From assembly GCF_030398335.1 (NCBI RefSeq), contig NZ_JAOAOP010000030.1, forward strand, positions 7,501 to 40,666: 33,166 nt of DNA, written 5' to 3'. A program made the translations under genes and the position numbers. This stretch comes from Aquibium sp. A9E412. GTDB lineage: Bacteria; Pseudomonadota; Alphaproteobacteria; Rhizobiales; Rhizobiaceae. Shown in pieces: positions 11,478-19,704 of the stretch (its first letter is position 1; every line of letters starts with the position of its first letter). Under the pieces are notes generated by a model. It was given only the letters and a program-made list of their open reading frames with translations, did no database searches and was not told the DNA's origin.

Positions 11478-13748
11478 TCACAGCGGAATGTCGTGCTCGC
11501 GCGCGAAGCCGCGCAGCATGCCGCGGATATCGTGGCTGGCGCCGTTGTTGTCCAGCGCGTCGGTCATCGCCGCCTCGAGCTCGGCCAGCGGCAGCTCGCG
11601 CAGCATCGCCTTGACCGGGCCGATCGCCGTCGGCGCCATAGAGATCGCCCGGTAGCCGATGCCGATCAGCGCCATCGCCGAGATCGGCCGGCCGGCCAGC
11701 TCGCCGCACAACGTGACGGGGGTGTGCGCGGCCCGCCCCGCCTCGGCGATCTGCCGCAGGAGCCGCAGGAACGGCACCGACAGCGGGTCGAAGCGGTCGG
11801 AGAGCTGCGGGTTGCCGCGGTCGGTCGCCATCACGAACTGGAACAGGTCGTTCGAGCCCACCGACACGAAGTCGACCGCGCGCATCAGCTCGGGAAGCTG
11901 CCACATCAGCGCCGGCACCTCGATCATCGCGCCGAGCTTGAGGCTGGTCGGCAGGTGGTGGGCGAAGCGCGACAGGTGCCGCACCTCGCGCTCGATGATC
12001 TCGCGCGCCTGGCGGATCTCGGAAAGCTCGGTGACCATCGGCAGCATCAGCCGCAGCTCACGTCCGCCCGCCGCCCTGAGCAGGGCGCGGATCTGGGTGC
12101 GCAAGAGGCCCGGCCGGTCGAGCGCCAGCCGCATGGCGCGCCAGCCGAGCGCCGGATTCTCCTCCGCGCTGGCGCCCTTGAAGTAGGGCAGCACCTTGTC
12201 GCCGCCGATGTCGATGGTGCGGAAGGTGACCGGCTTGCCGTCGGCCGCGTCGATCACCTCGCGGTAGAGCTGCTCCTGCGCTTCGGCCCGCGGGAAGGTG
12301 AGCGCCACCATGAACTGCAGTTCGGTGCGGAACAGCCCGATGCCGGCCGCCCCCGACTGGGCGAGCTGCGGCAGGTCGACCGCCAGCCCGGCGTTCATCA
12401 GAAGGTCGATCGCCACGCCGTCGCGCGTCGCCGACGGCTTCGAGCGCATCTCGCGGTAGAGCTTCTGGCGGCGGGCGCGGAAGCGCACCTTCTCGACATA
12501 GGTCGCCTCGATGTCGGGCTGCGGGCGCAGGTGCACCCGCCCCTCCTCGCCGTCGACGACGACCGCGTCGCCGTTCTCGGCCATCGACACCACGCCCTTG
12601 ACCTGGCCGACGGTCGGCAGCCCGATGGCGCGCGCCACGATGACGATGTGGCTCGTCACCGCGCCCTCCTCGAGCACCAGCCCGCGCAGCTTGTGGCGCG
12701 GATAGTCGAGCAGCTCGGCCGCGCCCATCGAACGCGCCACCACGATGGCGTCCTTGGGCAGCATGGCGGCCATTTCCTCCGGCCCGGTGCCCAGGAGCTG
12801 GCGCAGCAGCCGGTTGGCGAGGTCGTCGAAGTCCGACATGCGCTCGCGCAGATAGGGGTCGGTCATGTGCAGCATGCGCGCGCGCATGTCGCTCTGCACC
12901 TTTTCCACCGCGGCCTCCGCCGTCAGGCCGTTGCGCACCGCCTCCTGCAGCCGCCGCACCCAGCCGCGGTCGTTGGCGAACATGCGGTAGGCCTCGAGCA
13001 CCGCGCGATGCTCGCCCTCGAAGGCGACGTCGCGGCGCGACAGCATGTCGTCGATCGACAGGCGCAGCGAGCCGAGCGCCTCGGCCAGCCGCTCCAGCTC
13101 CTGCTCGCTGTCCTCGTTGAACAGGTTGGTGACGACGATGCGCGGCTCGTGCAGCACCACGTGGCCGAGCCCGACACCCTCGTTGAAGGGCTGTCCGGTG
13201 AAGCTGACCGGCCGCCGCAGGTCGAGCTCGATGCCCGGCCGGGCGAGCCGCGCCAGGTCGCCGGTCGCCACCATCTCGGCGATCACCATGGCCGTGGTCT
13301 CGAGCGCCTCGACCTCGTCCTCGCGGTAGTGCCGCTGGGTGCGGTTCTGCACGACGAGCACGCCGAGCGTGCGGCCGGCGCGCAGCACCGGCACGCCGAG
13401 GAAGGAGTGATAGATCTCCTCGCCGGTCTCCGGCAGGTAGGTGAAGGCGGGGTGATGCTGCGCGTCCGACAGGCTGAGCGGCCGCGCGCTGGCCGCGATC
13501 GTGCCGACCAGGCCCTGGCCGAGGCGAAGCTGCGCCTGGTGCACGGCGCCGGGGTTGAGGCCCTCGGTGGCGTAGAGCTCGAGCACCGAATCGGCGCGCA
13601 GCACGTAGAGCGAGCACACCTCGGCCACCATGTTCTGCGCGATCTCGCGGACGATGCGGTCGAGCCGCTCCTGCGGCTCGAGGGCTTCGGCCATCAGTTC
13701 GCGCAGCCGCCTGAGCAAAACGCGCGGCCCGCCTGCGACTTCCGGCAT
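11478..13748 (-). CDS. ptsP: Phosphoenolpyruvate--protein phosphotransferase PtsP (enzyme I-Ntr)
   Basis: PtsP is the first enzyme of the nitrogen-related phosphotransferase system. It autophosphorylates with PEP and passes phosphate to NPr (PtsO) and EIIA-Ntr, linking carbon, nitrogen and potassium state rather than transporting sugar. The 756-residue product starts with a GAF domain (about residues 10-160), followed by the EI N-terminal domain, the phospho-histidine in [12 protein letters not shown] (His 367), and the PEP-binding TIM barrel with FRTELQFM and [10 protein letters not shown]. The ATG at 13748 has GGGGGAG about 8 nt upstream and gives the usual length. A longer frame upstream is not supported. 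The gene follows lysC by 70 bp, an order common in Hyphomicrobiales, and neither ptsO nor ptsN lies nearby. Confidence 0.96.
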   Translation of the reverse strand: MPEVAGGPRVLLRRLRELMAEALEPQERLDRIVREIAQNMVAEVCSLYVLRADSVLELYATEGLNPGAVHQAQLRLGQGLVGTIAASARPLSLSDAQHHPAFTYLPETGEEIYHSFLGVPVLRAGRTLGVLVVQNRTQRHYREDEVEALETTAMVIAEMVATGDLARLARPGIELDLRRPVSFTGQPFNEGVGLGHVVLHEPRIVVTNLFNEDSEQELERLAEALGSLRLSIDDMLSRRDVAFEGEHRAVLEAYRMFANDRGWVRRLQEAVRNGLTAEAAVEKVQSDMRARMLHMTDPYLRERMSDFDDLANRLLRQLLGTGPEEMAAMLPKDAIVVARSMGAAELLDYPRHKLRGLVLEEGAVTSHIVIVARAIGLPTVGQVKGVVSMAENGDAVVVDGEEGRVHLRPQPDIEATYVEKVRFRARRQKLYREMRSKPSATRDGVAIDLLMNAGLAVDLPQLAQSGAAGIGLFRTELQFMVALTFPRAEAQEQLYREVIDAADGKPVTFRTIDIGGDKVLPYFKGASAEENPALGWRAMRLALDRPGLLRTQIRALLRAAGGRELRLMLPMVTELSEIRQAREIIEREVRHLSRFAHHLPTSLKLGAMIEVPALMWQLPELMRAVDFVSVGSNDLFQFVMATDRGNPQLSDRFDPLSVPFLRLLRQIAEAGRAAHTPVTLCGELAGRPISAMALIGIGYRAISMAPTAIGPVKAMLRELPLAELEAAMTDALDNNGASHDIRGMLRGFAREHDIPL

Positions 13749-13818
13749 CAGTTGCGCTCCCCCACTGCGCCGGCCGGCGCTGCCTGGGACAGGGCGGGCC
13801 GCGACGGGTGCTGGTTCC

Positions 13819-15072
13819 CTATTGCTTATCGAGACCGTAGACGGAATGCAAAGTGCGCACCGCCAGCTCGGCATAGGGTCCGTCGATCAGGATGGAGATC
13901 TTGATCTCCGAGGTGGTGATGGCGCGGATGTTGATGCCCTTGTCGGCCAGCGCGCGGAACGCCGTCGCCGCGACGCCGGCATGGCTGCGCATGCCGATGC
14001 CGATCACCGAGACCTTGACCAGCCCCGCCTCCGACTGCACCGCGTCGTAGCCGAGCGTGTCGCGGCGCTGCTCGATCACCGCCAGCGCCTTGTCGAGGTC
14101 GCCCGACGGCACGGTGAAGGTCATGTCGGTGCTGGCGCCGTGCTCCGAGACGTTCTGCACGATCATGTCGACATTGATGCCGGCCTCCGCCAGCGGGCCG
14201 AAGATGCCCGCCGCCACCCCCGGCCGGTCGGCGACCCGGCGCAGCGAGATCTGCGCCTCGTCCTTGGCGTAGGCGATGCCGGTGACGACTTGCTGCTCCA
14301 CGATCTCTTCCTCGTCGCAAATGAGCGTTCCGGGCGGGTTGTCGAAGTCGCCCATGCCCGGCGCATCGGGGTCCTCGAAGGAGGATCGCACGAAAGTGCG
14401 CACGTTGTGCACCATCGCGAGCTCGACGGAGCGCACCTGCAGCACCTTGGCGCCGAGCGAGGCCATCTCCAGCATCTCCTCGAAGGAGATTCTGGCCAGC
14501 CGCCGCGCCTTCGGCTCGATGCGCGGATCGGTGGTGTAGACGCCGTCGACGTCGGTGTAGATGTCGCAGCGGTCGGCCTTTACGGCGGCGGCGATCGCCA
14601 CCGCGCTGGTGTCGGAGCCGCCGCGGCCGAGCGTGGCGACGCGGTTGTCCGGGCCGACGCCCTGGAAGCCGGCGATCACCGCCACCTGGCCCTGGCCGAA
14701 GCGCTCGATCAGCCGCGCGCCGTCGATGTCGACGATGCGCGCGGCGCCGTGCGCGTTGTCGGTGCGCACCGGGATCTGCCAGCCCTGCCAGGAGCGCGCA
14801 TGCACGCCCATGGTCTGCAGCGCGATCGCCAAAAGCCCGGAGGTGACCTGCTCGCCCGAGGCCACCACCGTGTCGTATTCGCGCGCGTCGTGCATCGGCG
14901 CGGCCTCGCGCGTCCACGAGACCAGCTCGTTGGTCTTGCCGGCCATCGCCGACACCACCACGGCCACCTCGTGGCCGGCGTCCACCTCGCGCTTGACGTG
15001 CCGCGCGACATTGCGGATGCGGTCCACGTCGGCGACGGAGGTCCCGCCGAATTTCATCACGATGCGCGCCAT
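13819..15072 (-). CDS. lysC: Aspartate kinase LysC
   Basis: Aspartate kinase phosphorylates L-aspartate, the first step to lysine, threonine, methionine and diaminopimelate (so also to peptidoglycan). The 417-residue product starts MARIVMKFGGTS with the nucleotide-binding KFGGTS motif at residues 7-12. RGGSDTSAVAIAAA and the DVDGVYTTDPR motif follow, then two ACT domains (about 270-417), expected to bind lysine and/or threonine for feedback inhibition. The ATG at 15072 gives the usual length; in-frame sequence upstream is unlike any aspartokinase. It has the same length class as single-function alphaproteobacterial LysC. A promoter resembling those of trpL and leuL lies about 90-120 nt upstream. 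It leads the lysC-ptsP-prfA-prmC run and is divergent from ubiG. Confidence 0.97.
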   Translation of the reverse strand: MARIVMKFGGTSVADVDRIRNVARHVKREVDAGHEVAVVVSAMAGKTNELVSWTREAAPMHDAREYDTVVASGEQVTSGLLAIALQTMGVHARSWQGWQIPVRTDNAHGAARIVDIDGARLIERFGQGQVAVIAGFQGVGPDNRVATLGRGGSDTSAVAIAAAVKADRCDIYTDVDGVYTTDPRIEPKARRLARISFEEMLEMASLGAKVLQVRSVELAMVHNVRTFVRSSFEDPDAPGMGDFDNPPGTLICDEEEIVEQQVVTGIAYAKDEAQISLRRVADRPGVAAGIFGPLAEAGINVDMIVQNVSEHGASTDMTFTVPSGDLDKALAVIEQRRDTLGYDAVQSEAGLVKVSVIGIGMRSHAGVAATAFRALADKGINIRAITTSEIKISILIDGPYAELAVRTLHSVYGLDKQ

Positions 15073-15160
15073 GGGATCCGGAGCGTGCCCTGTTTGGCCG
15101 CGCCGGCGCGGCCGGCGCCGGCGGGAGGCTTGAAGCCCGGCGAACCGGCCGGGCGCGGCT

Positions 15161-15189
15161 TCCATATCCAATGGCCCGGCCGTGTGCAA
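15161..15189 (-). promoter_or_regulatory. Predicted housekeeping promoter of lysC
   Basis: On the minus strand TTGCAC (15184-15189) is followed after exactly 17 nt by TATGGA (15161-15166). The transcript would start near 15153, giving an 80-nt leader to lysC. The same -35/-10 pattern occurs in front of trpL and leuL. Confidence 0.5.
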
Positions 15190-15283
15190 GCGAGCCGCGC
15201 AGCGGCGGCCGCGCGACCGCGCGGCACCTTGACATCGCCGGCCTTGCGCCCGACTTGATTGCGACCCGACAGGAGAGCGCCCG

Positions 15284-16042
15284 ATGCCCGAAGCCGAGCC
15301 CACGACCGTCGACGCCGCCGAGATCGAGCGCTTCTCGGCGCTGGCGGCCGAATGGTGGAACCCGACCGGCAAGTTCCGCACGCTGCACAAGTTCAACCCC
15401 GTGCGCCTGGCCTACATCCGCGACCACGTGGCGGCGCATTTCGGGCGCGATCCGCGCGCAGCGCGGCCGTTCGACAAGCTGCGCCTACTCGACATCGGCT
15501 GCGGCGGCGGGCTGCTGTGCGAGCCGATGGCGCGGCTCGGCGCGCAGGTCGTCGGCGCCGACGCCTCGCGCACCAACATCGAGGTCGCCCGGCTGCACGC
15601 CGCCGAGAGCAAGGTCAAGGTCGACTACCGCAACGAGACCGCCGAGGCGCTCGCCGAAGCCGGCGAGCGCTTCGACGTCATCCTCAACATGGAGGTGGTC
15701 GAGCACGTCGCGGACGTCGGCCTGTTCATCGCCAAGTGCGGCGAGATGCTCAATCCCGGCGGGCTGATGGTGGTGGCCACCATCAACCGCACGCTGAAGG
15801 CCTTCGGCCTGGCCATCGTCGGCGCCGAATACGTGCTCGGCTGGCTGCCGCGCGGCACCCACCAGTACAACAAGCTGGTGCGCCCCGAGGAGCTGGAGCG
15901 CGCCCTGGCGGCCGCCGGCATGACGGTGGCCGACCGCACCGGCGTCGTCTACAGCCCGCTCAACGACCGCTGGCAGCGTTCGCGCGACATGGACGTCAAC
16001 TACATGGTGCTCGCCGCCAAGCCGCCGCTCGACGCCGACTGA
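15284..16042 (+). CDS. ubiG: Bifunctional ubiquinone biosynthesis O-methyltransferase UbiG
   Basis: UbiG is the SAM-dependent enzyme that carries out both O-methylations in ubiquinone synthesis. The 252-residue protein has [26 protein letters not shown] near the start, typical of UbiG, then the SAM motif [20 protein letters not shown] at about residues 66-84 and the VEHV segment. The region after residue 180 ([19 protein letters not shown]) matches the family's membrane-associated part. AGGAG lies 8 nt upstream of the ATG, which decides the start. It diverges from lysC and converges with the small membrane protein gene, leaving only 18 bp, so it is transcribed alone. Confidence 0.97.
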   Translation: MPEAEPTTVDAAEIERFSALAAEWWNPTGKFRTLHKFNPVRLAYIRDHVAAHFGRDPRAARPFDKLRLLDIGCGGGLLCEPMARLGAQVVGADASRTNIEVARLHAAESKVKVDYRNETAEALAEAGERFDVILNMEVVEHVADVGLFIAKCGEMLNPGGLMVVATINRTLKAFGLAIVGAEYVLGWLPRGTHQYNKLVRPEELERALAAAGMTVADRTGVVYSPLNDRWQRSRDMDVNYMVLAAKPPLDAD

Positions 16043-16060
16043 GGCGGGGGCGCGGCAGCC

Positions 16061-16675
16061 TCAGAAGGGCAGGCCGAGCTCCGGCGCGAAGCGCGCCAGG
16101 AACAAGAGCATGGCGGCGACGCCGACCGCGCCGCCGGCGATGACGAGCAGCGCCGTCGACAGCACCGTGGCCCAGGAGCGGGCGCCCGGCCGCGCCTCGG
16201 CCCGCCGGACCGGCGGCGGGGCGCGCTCTTCCGCCTGGCCGCCCGGCCGCTCGACGTCGCCCTCCATCAGCCGCTGGCGCTCGACCAGCCGCTCGGCGAC
16301 GTAGCGCGTCACCTGGTCGGCGACCGGCGCCATCTCCGGCGATTCGGCGAGCACGACCCGGCCGAGCCGGGTGTCGCGCACGAAGCGGTAGGTGCGCCGG
16401 TCGCGCCCCATGGCGACGTGGCTGACGGCGTCGATCCACAGCCGCGGCTGGATTCCGGTGGAGATGGCGAAGTCGAACAGCGCGGCGTCGTCGGGCACCT
16501 CGTCGAAGACCGGCTTGAGCTCCTCCGCCAGCAGCTCGAGGCGCATGCGCTGCGCCTCGCGCATCTCGACGACGACGTCGTCGCGGTCGGCCTGGTCGTT
16601 CTTGACCTGGCGGATCGCCGCGGCGAGCGAGCGGCCGTCCGCAACGGCCGCATGTCTGGGACCAGCATCGTTCAT
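16061..16675 (-). CDS. Conserved hypothetical protein with C-terminal transmembrane helix
   Basis: I do not recognise a named domain. The 204-residue protein has a soluble part of about 165 residues. It contains a charged helical stretch (residues 20-55), the segment FDFAISTGIQPRLWIDAVSHVAMGRD, then YRFVRDTRLGRVVL and VTRYVAERLVERQRL. A proline/arginine linker follows, and one strong hydrophobic helix near the C-terminus (STALLVIAGGAVGVAAMLLFLA). That is the layout of a tail-anchored cytoplasmic protein. It looks like a family conserved among Hyphomicrobiales, judging from the ordered central block, but its role is unknown. GGAG lies about 9 nt upstream of the ATG. A CtrA-type box 28-43 bp upstream suggests cell-cycle control. 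Confidence 0.75.
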   Translation of the reverse strand: MNDAGPRHAAVADGRSLAAAIRQVKNDQADRDDVVVEMREAQRMRLELLAEELKPVFDEVPDDAALFDFAISTGIQPRLWIDAVSHVAMGRDRRTYRFVRDTRLGRVVLAESPEMAPVADQVTRYVAERLVERQRLMEGDVERPGGQAEERAPPPVRRAEARPGARSWATVLSTALLVIAGGAVGVAAMLLFLARFAPELGLPF

Positions 16676-16687
16676 GGCACGATGGCT

Positions 16688-16729
16688 CCGGGGCTCGTGG
16701 GATTAACCAACCGTTAACACGAGCCCCGG
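16688..16729. promoter_or_regulatory. CtrA-type box within a perfect 12-bp inverted repeat
   Basis: TTAACCAACCGTTAAC at 16703-16718 fits the CtrA consensus TTAA-N7-TTAAC exactly. It sits at the centre of a longer palindrome: CCGGGGCTCGTG (16688-16699) is the exact reverse complement of CACGAGCCCCGG (16718-16729). The element lies just upstream of the small membrane protein gene and downstream of the leuA stop codon. The palindrome could also fold in the leuA mRNA, but no U tract follows on the minus strand. Confidence 0.6.
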
Positions 16730-16760
16730 CGAAAAGCACCTGCCATCGCGCGGCCGCGGC

Positions 16761-18476
16761 TCAGGCGATGATGCGGTTGGCCGCCGACACCACCGCCTCG
16801 AGCGAGGCCGCCACGATGTTGGTGTTGATGCCGGCGCCGAACAGCCGGCCGCCGGGATGCTCCACCTCCATGTAGCAGATCGCCGCCGCGTTCGAGCCGC
16901 GCTGCATGGAGTGCTCGGAGTAGTCGAGCACGGTCATCTCGACGCCGATGTGGCGCGACAGCGCGTCGACGAAGCCGTCGATCGGGCCGGTACCGCGGCC
17001 GGTGATGACGGTCTCCCTGCCGCCGTCGAGGATCGTCGCCTCGACGATGCGCCGGCCGCGCGCCTCGGTGTCGGGGAAGGTGCGGTGCTCGACGAACTTG
17101 AGCCGCGCGCCCGGCTGGTCGACGTAGCGTTCGAGAAAGCGCTCGTAGATGCGCTTCGACGGCAGCTCGCGGCCCTCGCGGTCGGTGATCTCCTGGATGT
17201 CCTCGCGGAACTCGACCTGCAGGTTGCGCGGCAGGTTGAGACCGTAGTCGGCCTGCAGCACGTAGGCGATGCCGCCCTTGCCCGACTGCGAGTTGATGCG
17301 GATGATCGCCTCGTAGGTGCGGCCGACGTCCTGCGGGTCGATCGGCAGGTAGGGCACCTCCCACAGCGGCTTGTTGGCCTTGCGGTAGGCCTTCATGCCC
17401 TTGTTGATGGCGTCCTGGTGCGAGCCGGAGAAGGCGGTGTAGACGAGCTCGCCGACATAGGGGTGCCGCTCGTGGATGAGCATCTGGTTCGAGTACTCGA
17501 ACACGTCCTTGACGCGGTTGATGTCGGAGCAGTCGAGCTCGGGATCGACGCCCTGCGTGTACATGTTGAGCGCCAGGGTGACGAGGTCGACATTGCCGGT
17601 GCGCTCGCCGTTGCCGAACAGCGTGCCCTCGACGCGCTCGGCGCCGGCCATCAGGCCGAGCTCGGTCGCCGCCACGCCGGTGCCGCGGTCGTTGTGCGGG
17701 TGCAGCGAGATGATGACGCTGTCGCGCTTGGCAAGGTGCCGGCCCATCCACTCGATCTGGTCGGCGTGGATGTTGGGGGTCGACATCTCCACCGTCGCCG
17801 GCAGATTGATGATCAGCTTGTTGTCGGGCGTCGGATCGACGATCTCGATGACGGCGTTGCAGATGTCGAGCGCCACCTCGAGCTCGGTGCCGGTGAAGCT
17901 TTCCGGCGAGTACTGGAAGCGGTAGCCGCCGCCCGCCTTGGCCGCCATGTCGGTGATCATCTTGGCCGCGTCGGTGGCGATCTGCTTGATGCCGGCGACG
18001 TCCTTCTCGAACACGACGCGGCGCTGCAATTCGCTGGTCGAGTTGTAGAAGTGCACGATCGGCCGGCGCGCGCCGGCAAGCGCGTCGAAGGTGCGCTGGA
18101 TCAGTTCGGGCCGGCACTGCACCAGCACCTGCAGCGACACGTCGTCCGGCACGCCGGCCTCGGTGATCGCCCAGCGCGCGAAGTCGAAATCGGTCTGCGA
18201 GGCGGACGGGAAGCCGACCTCGATCTCCTTGAAGCCCATGTCGAGCAGCAGCGCCAGCATGCGCGCCTTGCGCTCGTGGCCCATCGGGTCGATCAGCGCC
18301 TGGTTGCCGTCGCGCAGGTCGACCGAGCACCAGATCGGCGCCTTCTCGATGCGCTTCGACGGCCAGGTGCGGTCGACGAGCCCGACGGCGGGATAGGGTC
18401 GGTACTTGCTCGCCGCGTCGGGCATGCCCTTGCGGCCCGCGGCGGTGTTGGCTTGCTGTTCGGTCTTGGCGTCCAT
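16761..18476 (-). CDS. leuA: 2-isopropylmalate synthase LeuA
   Basis: LeuA condenses acetyl-CoA with 2-ketoisovalerate, the committed step of leucine synthesis. The 571-residue product belongs to the long LeuA type (often called type 2), with MPDAASKYRPYPAVGLVDRTWPSK-like N-terminal residues. It has the catalytic loop SVDLRDGNQAL, metal ligands in SLHPHNDRG (His 259 and His 261), GNGERTGNVD, and a C-terminal allosteric domain of about 130 residues where leucine binds. The ATG at 18476 has GGGAGA upstream; an ATG 17 codons downstream is possible. A leader peptide rich in leucine codons lies 120 nt upstream, so leucine control of transcription is likely in addition to feedback inhibition. The leuBCD genes are not in this window. 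Confidence 0.97.
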   Translation of the reverse strand: MDAKTEQQANTAAGRKGMPDAASKYRPYPAVGLVDRTWPSKRIEKAPIWCSVDLRDGNQALIDPMGHERKARMLALLLDMGFKEIEVGFPSASQTDFDFARWAITEAGVPDDVSLQVLVQCRPELIQRTFDALAGARRPIVHFYNSTSELQRRVVFEKDVAGIKQIATDAAKMITDMAAKAGGGYRFQYSPESFTGTELEVALDICNAVIEIVDPTPDNKLIINLPATVEMSTPNIHADQIEWMGRHLAKRDSVIISLHPHNDRGTGVAATELGLMAGAERVEGTLFGNGERTGNVDLVTLALNMYTQGVDPELDCSDINRVKDVFEYSNQMLIHERHPYVGELVYTAFSGSHQDAINKGMKAYRKANKPLWEVPYLPIDPQDVGRTYEAIIRINSQSGKGGIAYVLQADYGLNLPRNLQVEFREDIQEITDREGRELPSKRIYERFLERYVDQPGARLKFVEHRTFPDTEARGRRIVEATILDGGRETVITGRGTGPIDGFVDALSRHIGVEMTVLDYSEHSMQRGSNAAAICYMEVEHPGGRLFGAGINTNIVAASLEAVVSAANRIIA

Positions 18477-18601
18477 CTGCGTGTCTCCCGGGACCCTCGT
18501 CGCCTTGCGGCACGTTCGTCCCGTCATGTCCTCATGCGGCGTGTGGCGGATTGCGAAGGAGCGTCATGCCTGCGGCGCGGTCGACCGCCGGGCGCTCCTT
18601 A
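18477..18601 (-). promoter_or_regulatory. Candidate leuA attenuator region downstream of leuL
   Basis: AAGGAGCG (18593-18600 read on the minus strand, overlapping the leuL stop codon) can pair with CGCTCCTT (18556-18563), enclosing a GCGGTCGACCGC palindrome. An alternative pairing uses CCTGCG and CGACCG from the end of leuL against CGCAGG and CGGTCG downstream. Mutually exclusive folds like these are expected for attenuation. I see no clear U tract, so the off-state could be Rho-dependent or translational. Confidence 0.45.
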
Positions 18602-18697
18602 CCGGACCCGACGGTCGCAGGTAAGGCCGAGAAGCAGCAGTGCGCCGCGGGTCCGCACGGGCGGCTGGACAGGGCTATGCGGCGCAGCGTTGGTCAT
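18599..18697 (-). CDS. leuL: leuA leader peptide (leucine-rich, attenuation)
   Basis: A 32-codon open frame, ATG to TAA, precedes leuA. It encodes the block GALLLLGL, with four consecutive leucine codons (CTG CTG CTT CTC), then GGC CTT; five of six codons in that stretch are Leu. TAAGGAG lies 6 nt before the ATG and is either a strong ribosome binding site or part of a -10 element (see the predicted promoter). Translation pausing at these codons when leucine is short would change folding of the downstream RNA and let leuA be transcribed. Leader peptides of this kind are known for leuA in proteobacteria. It starts 46 nt downstream of the CDF transporter's stop codon. Confidence 0.75.
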   Translation of the reverse strand: MTNAAPHSPVQPPVRTRGALLLLGLTCDRRVR

Positions 18698-18704
18698 GCC
18701 GGTC

Positions 18705-18733
18705 TCCTTAGCCGAGCCGGCCGGCGCAGGCAA
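18705..18733 (-). promoter_or_regulatory. Predicted promoter of leuL-leuA
   Basis: TTGCCT (18728-18733), 17 nt, TAAGGA (18705-18710), then 7 nt to the leuL ATG. The geometry equals that of trpL and would give a leaderless transcript. TAAGGAG could instead be just the ribosome binding site of leuL, so the call is tentative. Confidence 0.4.
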
Positions 18734-18742
18734 GGCCGGATG

Positions 18743-19651
18743 TCAGGCGAACGGCACGGCGGCGGTGCCGGGCGGCAGCTTGGCCTCGTCCTCCGGCTCG
18801 ACGTGGATCAGCACGCGCGCCGACGGCAGCTCCTGCCTGAGCGCCTCCTCGATGCGGTCGCAGATGACGTGGCTCTCGCCGACCGTCATCGCCGCGTCGA
18901 CGACGAGATGGAATTCGATGAAGGTGGCGCGGCCGGCGATGCGCGTCTTCAGGTCGTGCACCTCGAGCGCGCCGGCCGAGTTGGCCGAGATGATGTCGCG
19001 GATGCGCAGATGCTCGTCGTGCTCGACGGCGCGGTCCATCAGCCCGTCGACCGACGAGCCGATCACCTTCCAGCCCTGCCACAGGATGTTGAGGGCCACG
19101 ATCACCGCCAGCAGCGGGTCGAGCACCGCCCAGCCGGTCGCCACCGCCGCGCCGAGGCCGGCGATGACGCCGACCGAGGTGACGACGTCGGTGAAGATGT
19201 GCCGTCCGTCGGCGACCAGCGCCGGCGAGCGGTGGCGCCGCCCGGCGCGGATCAGCACCGTCGCCCAGGCGCCGTTGATCACCGCGGCCAGCGCGTTGAC
19301 CGCCAGTCCGGCCGCCGGGGCGTCGAGCAGCGCCGGCTGCTGCCAGCTCCGCCACGCCTCGGCGATGATGAGCAGCGCCGCCACCACGATCAGCACGCCC
19401 TCCAGCACGGCCGAGAAGTACTCCGCCTTGTGGTGGCCGTGCTGGTGGGTGCTGTCGGCCGGCTTGTGGCTGACGCGGATCGCCCAGAAGGCGGCGCCGG
19501 CGGCGATCACGTTGACGACCGATTCCAGCGCGTCGGAGTAGAGCGCCACCGAGCCGGTCAGCCGCCAGGCGACGACCTTGAGCCCCATCACCAGGAAGGC
19601 GATGACGATCGACCACAGCGCCAGGCGCCGCACGAGCAGCTTGGCCGGCAC
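18743..19651 (-). CDS. Cation diffusion facilitator (CDF) family metal transporter
   Basis: This is an inner-membrane divalent metal:proton antiporter of about 302 residues, with six predicted helices and a cytoplasmic C-terminal ferredoxin-like domain (about 205-295, including HDLKTRIAGRATFIEFHL). The helix-5 metal site is intact (ADGRHIFTD, HxxxD). In helix 2 the usual HxxxD or DxxxD of the family appears as SDALESVVN, so Glu and Asn take the two ligand positions. A HQHGHHKAE segment between helices 2 and 3 may bind metal. Start is GTG at 19651 without a clear ribosome binding site; an in-frame GTG six codons downstream is an alternative. It lies 53 bp after trpE(G) on the same strand and may be co-transcribed with it. 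The metal (Zn, Mn, Fe) cannot be decided from sequence. Confidence 0.88.
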   Translation of the reverse strand: MPAKLLVRRLALWSIVIAFLVMGLKVVAWRLTGSVALYSDALESVVNVIAAGAAFWAIRVSHKPADSTHQHGHHKAEYFSAVLEGVLIVVAALLIIAEAWRSWQQPALLDAPAAGLAVNALAAVINGAWATVLIRAGRRHRSPALVADGRHIFTDVVTSVGVIAGLGAAVATGWAVLDPLLAVIVALNILWQGWKVIGSSVDGLMDRAVEHDEHLRIRDIISANSAGALEVHDLKTRIAGRATFIEFHLVVDAAMTVGESHVICDRIEEALRQELPSARVLIHVEPEDEAKLPPGTAAVPFA

Positions 19652-19704
19652 GGCTCAGCGCCCGCGCCGCGCCGCCGCGCGGCCGCCGTGCCGGGCCCGG
19701 CCCA

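Noticed and set aside
11427-13904. 825-codon open frame antisense to ptsP and prfA
   Set aside because: His/Gln/Arg/Asp-rich shadow of two well-supported genes.
16688-16729. Inverted repeat read as the intrinsic terminator of leuA
   Set aside because: The stem is perfect but the 18-nt loop is long and no T run follows on the minus strand. The central CtrA box is a better explanation, though some termination effect is not excluded.
16857-19541. 894-codon open frame antisense to leuA and the CDF gene
   Set aside because: Shadow frame without domains; it also crosses the leuL leader.
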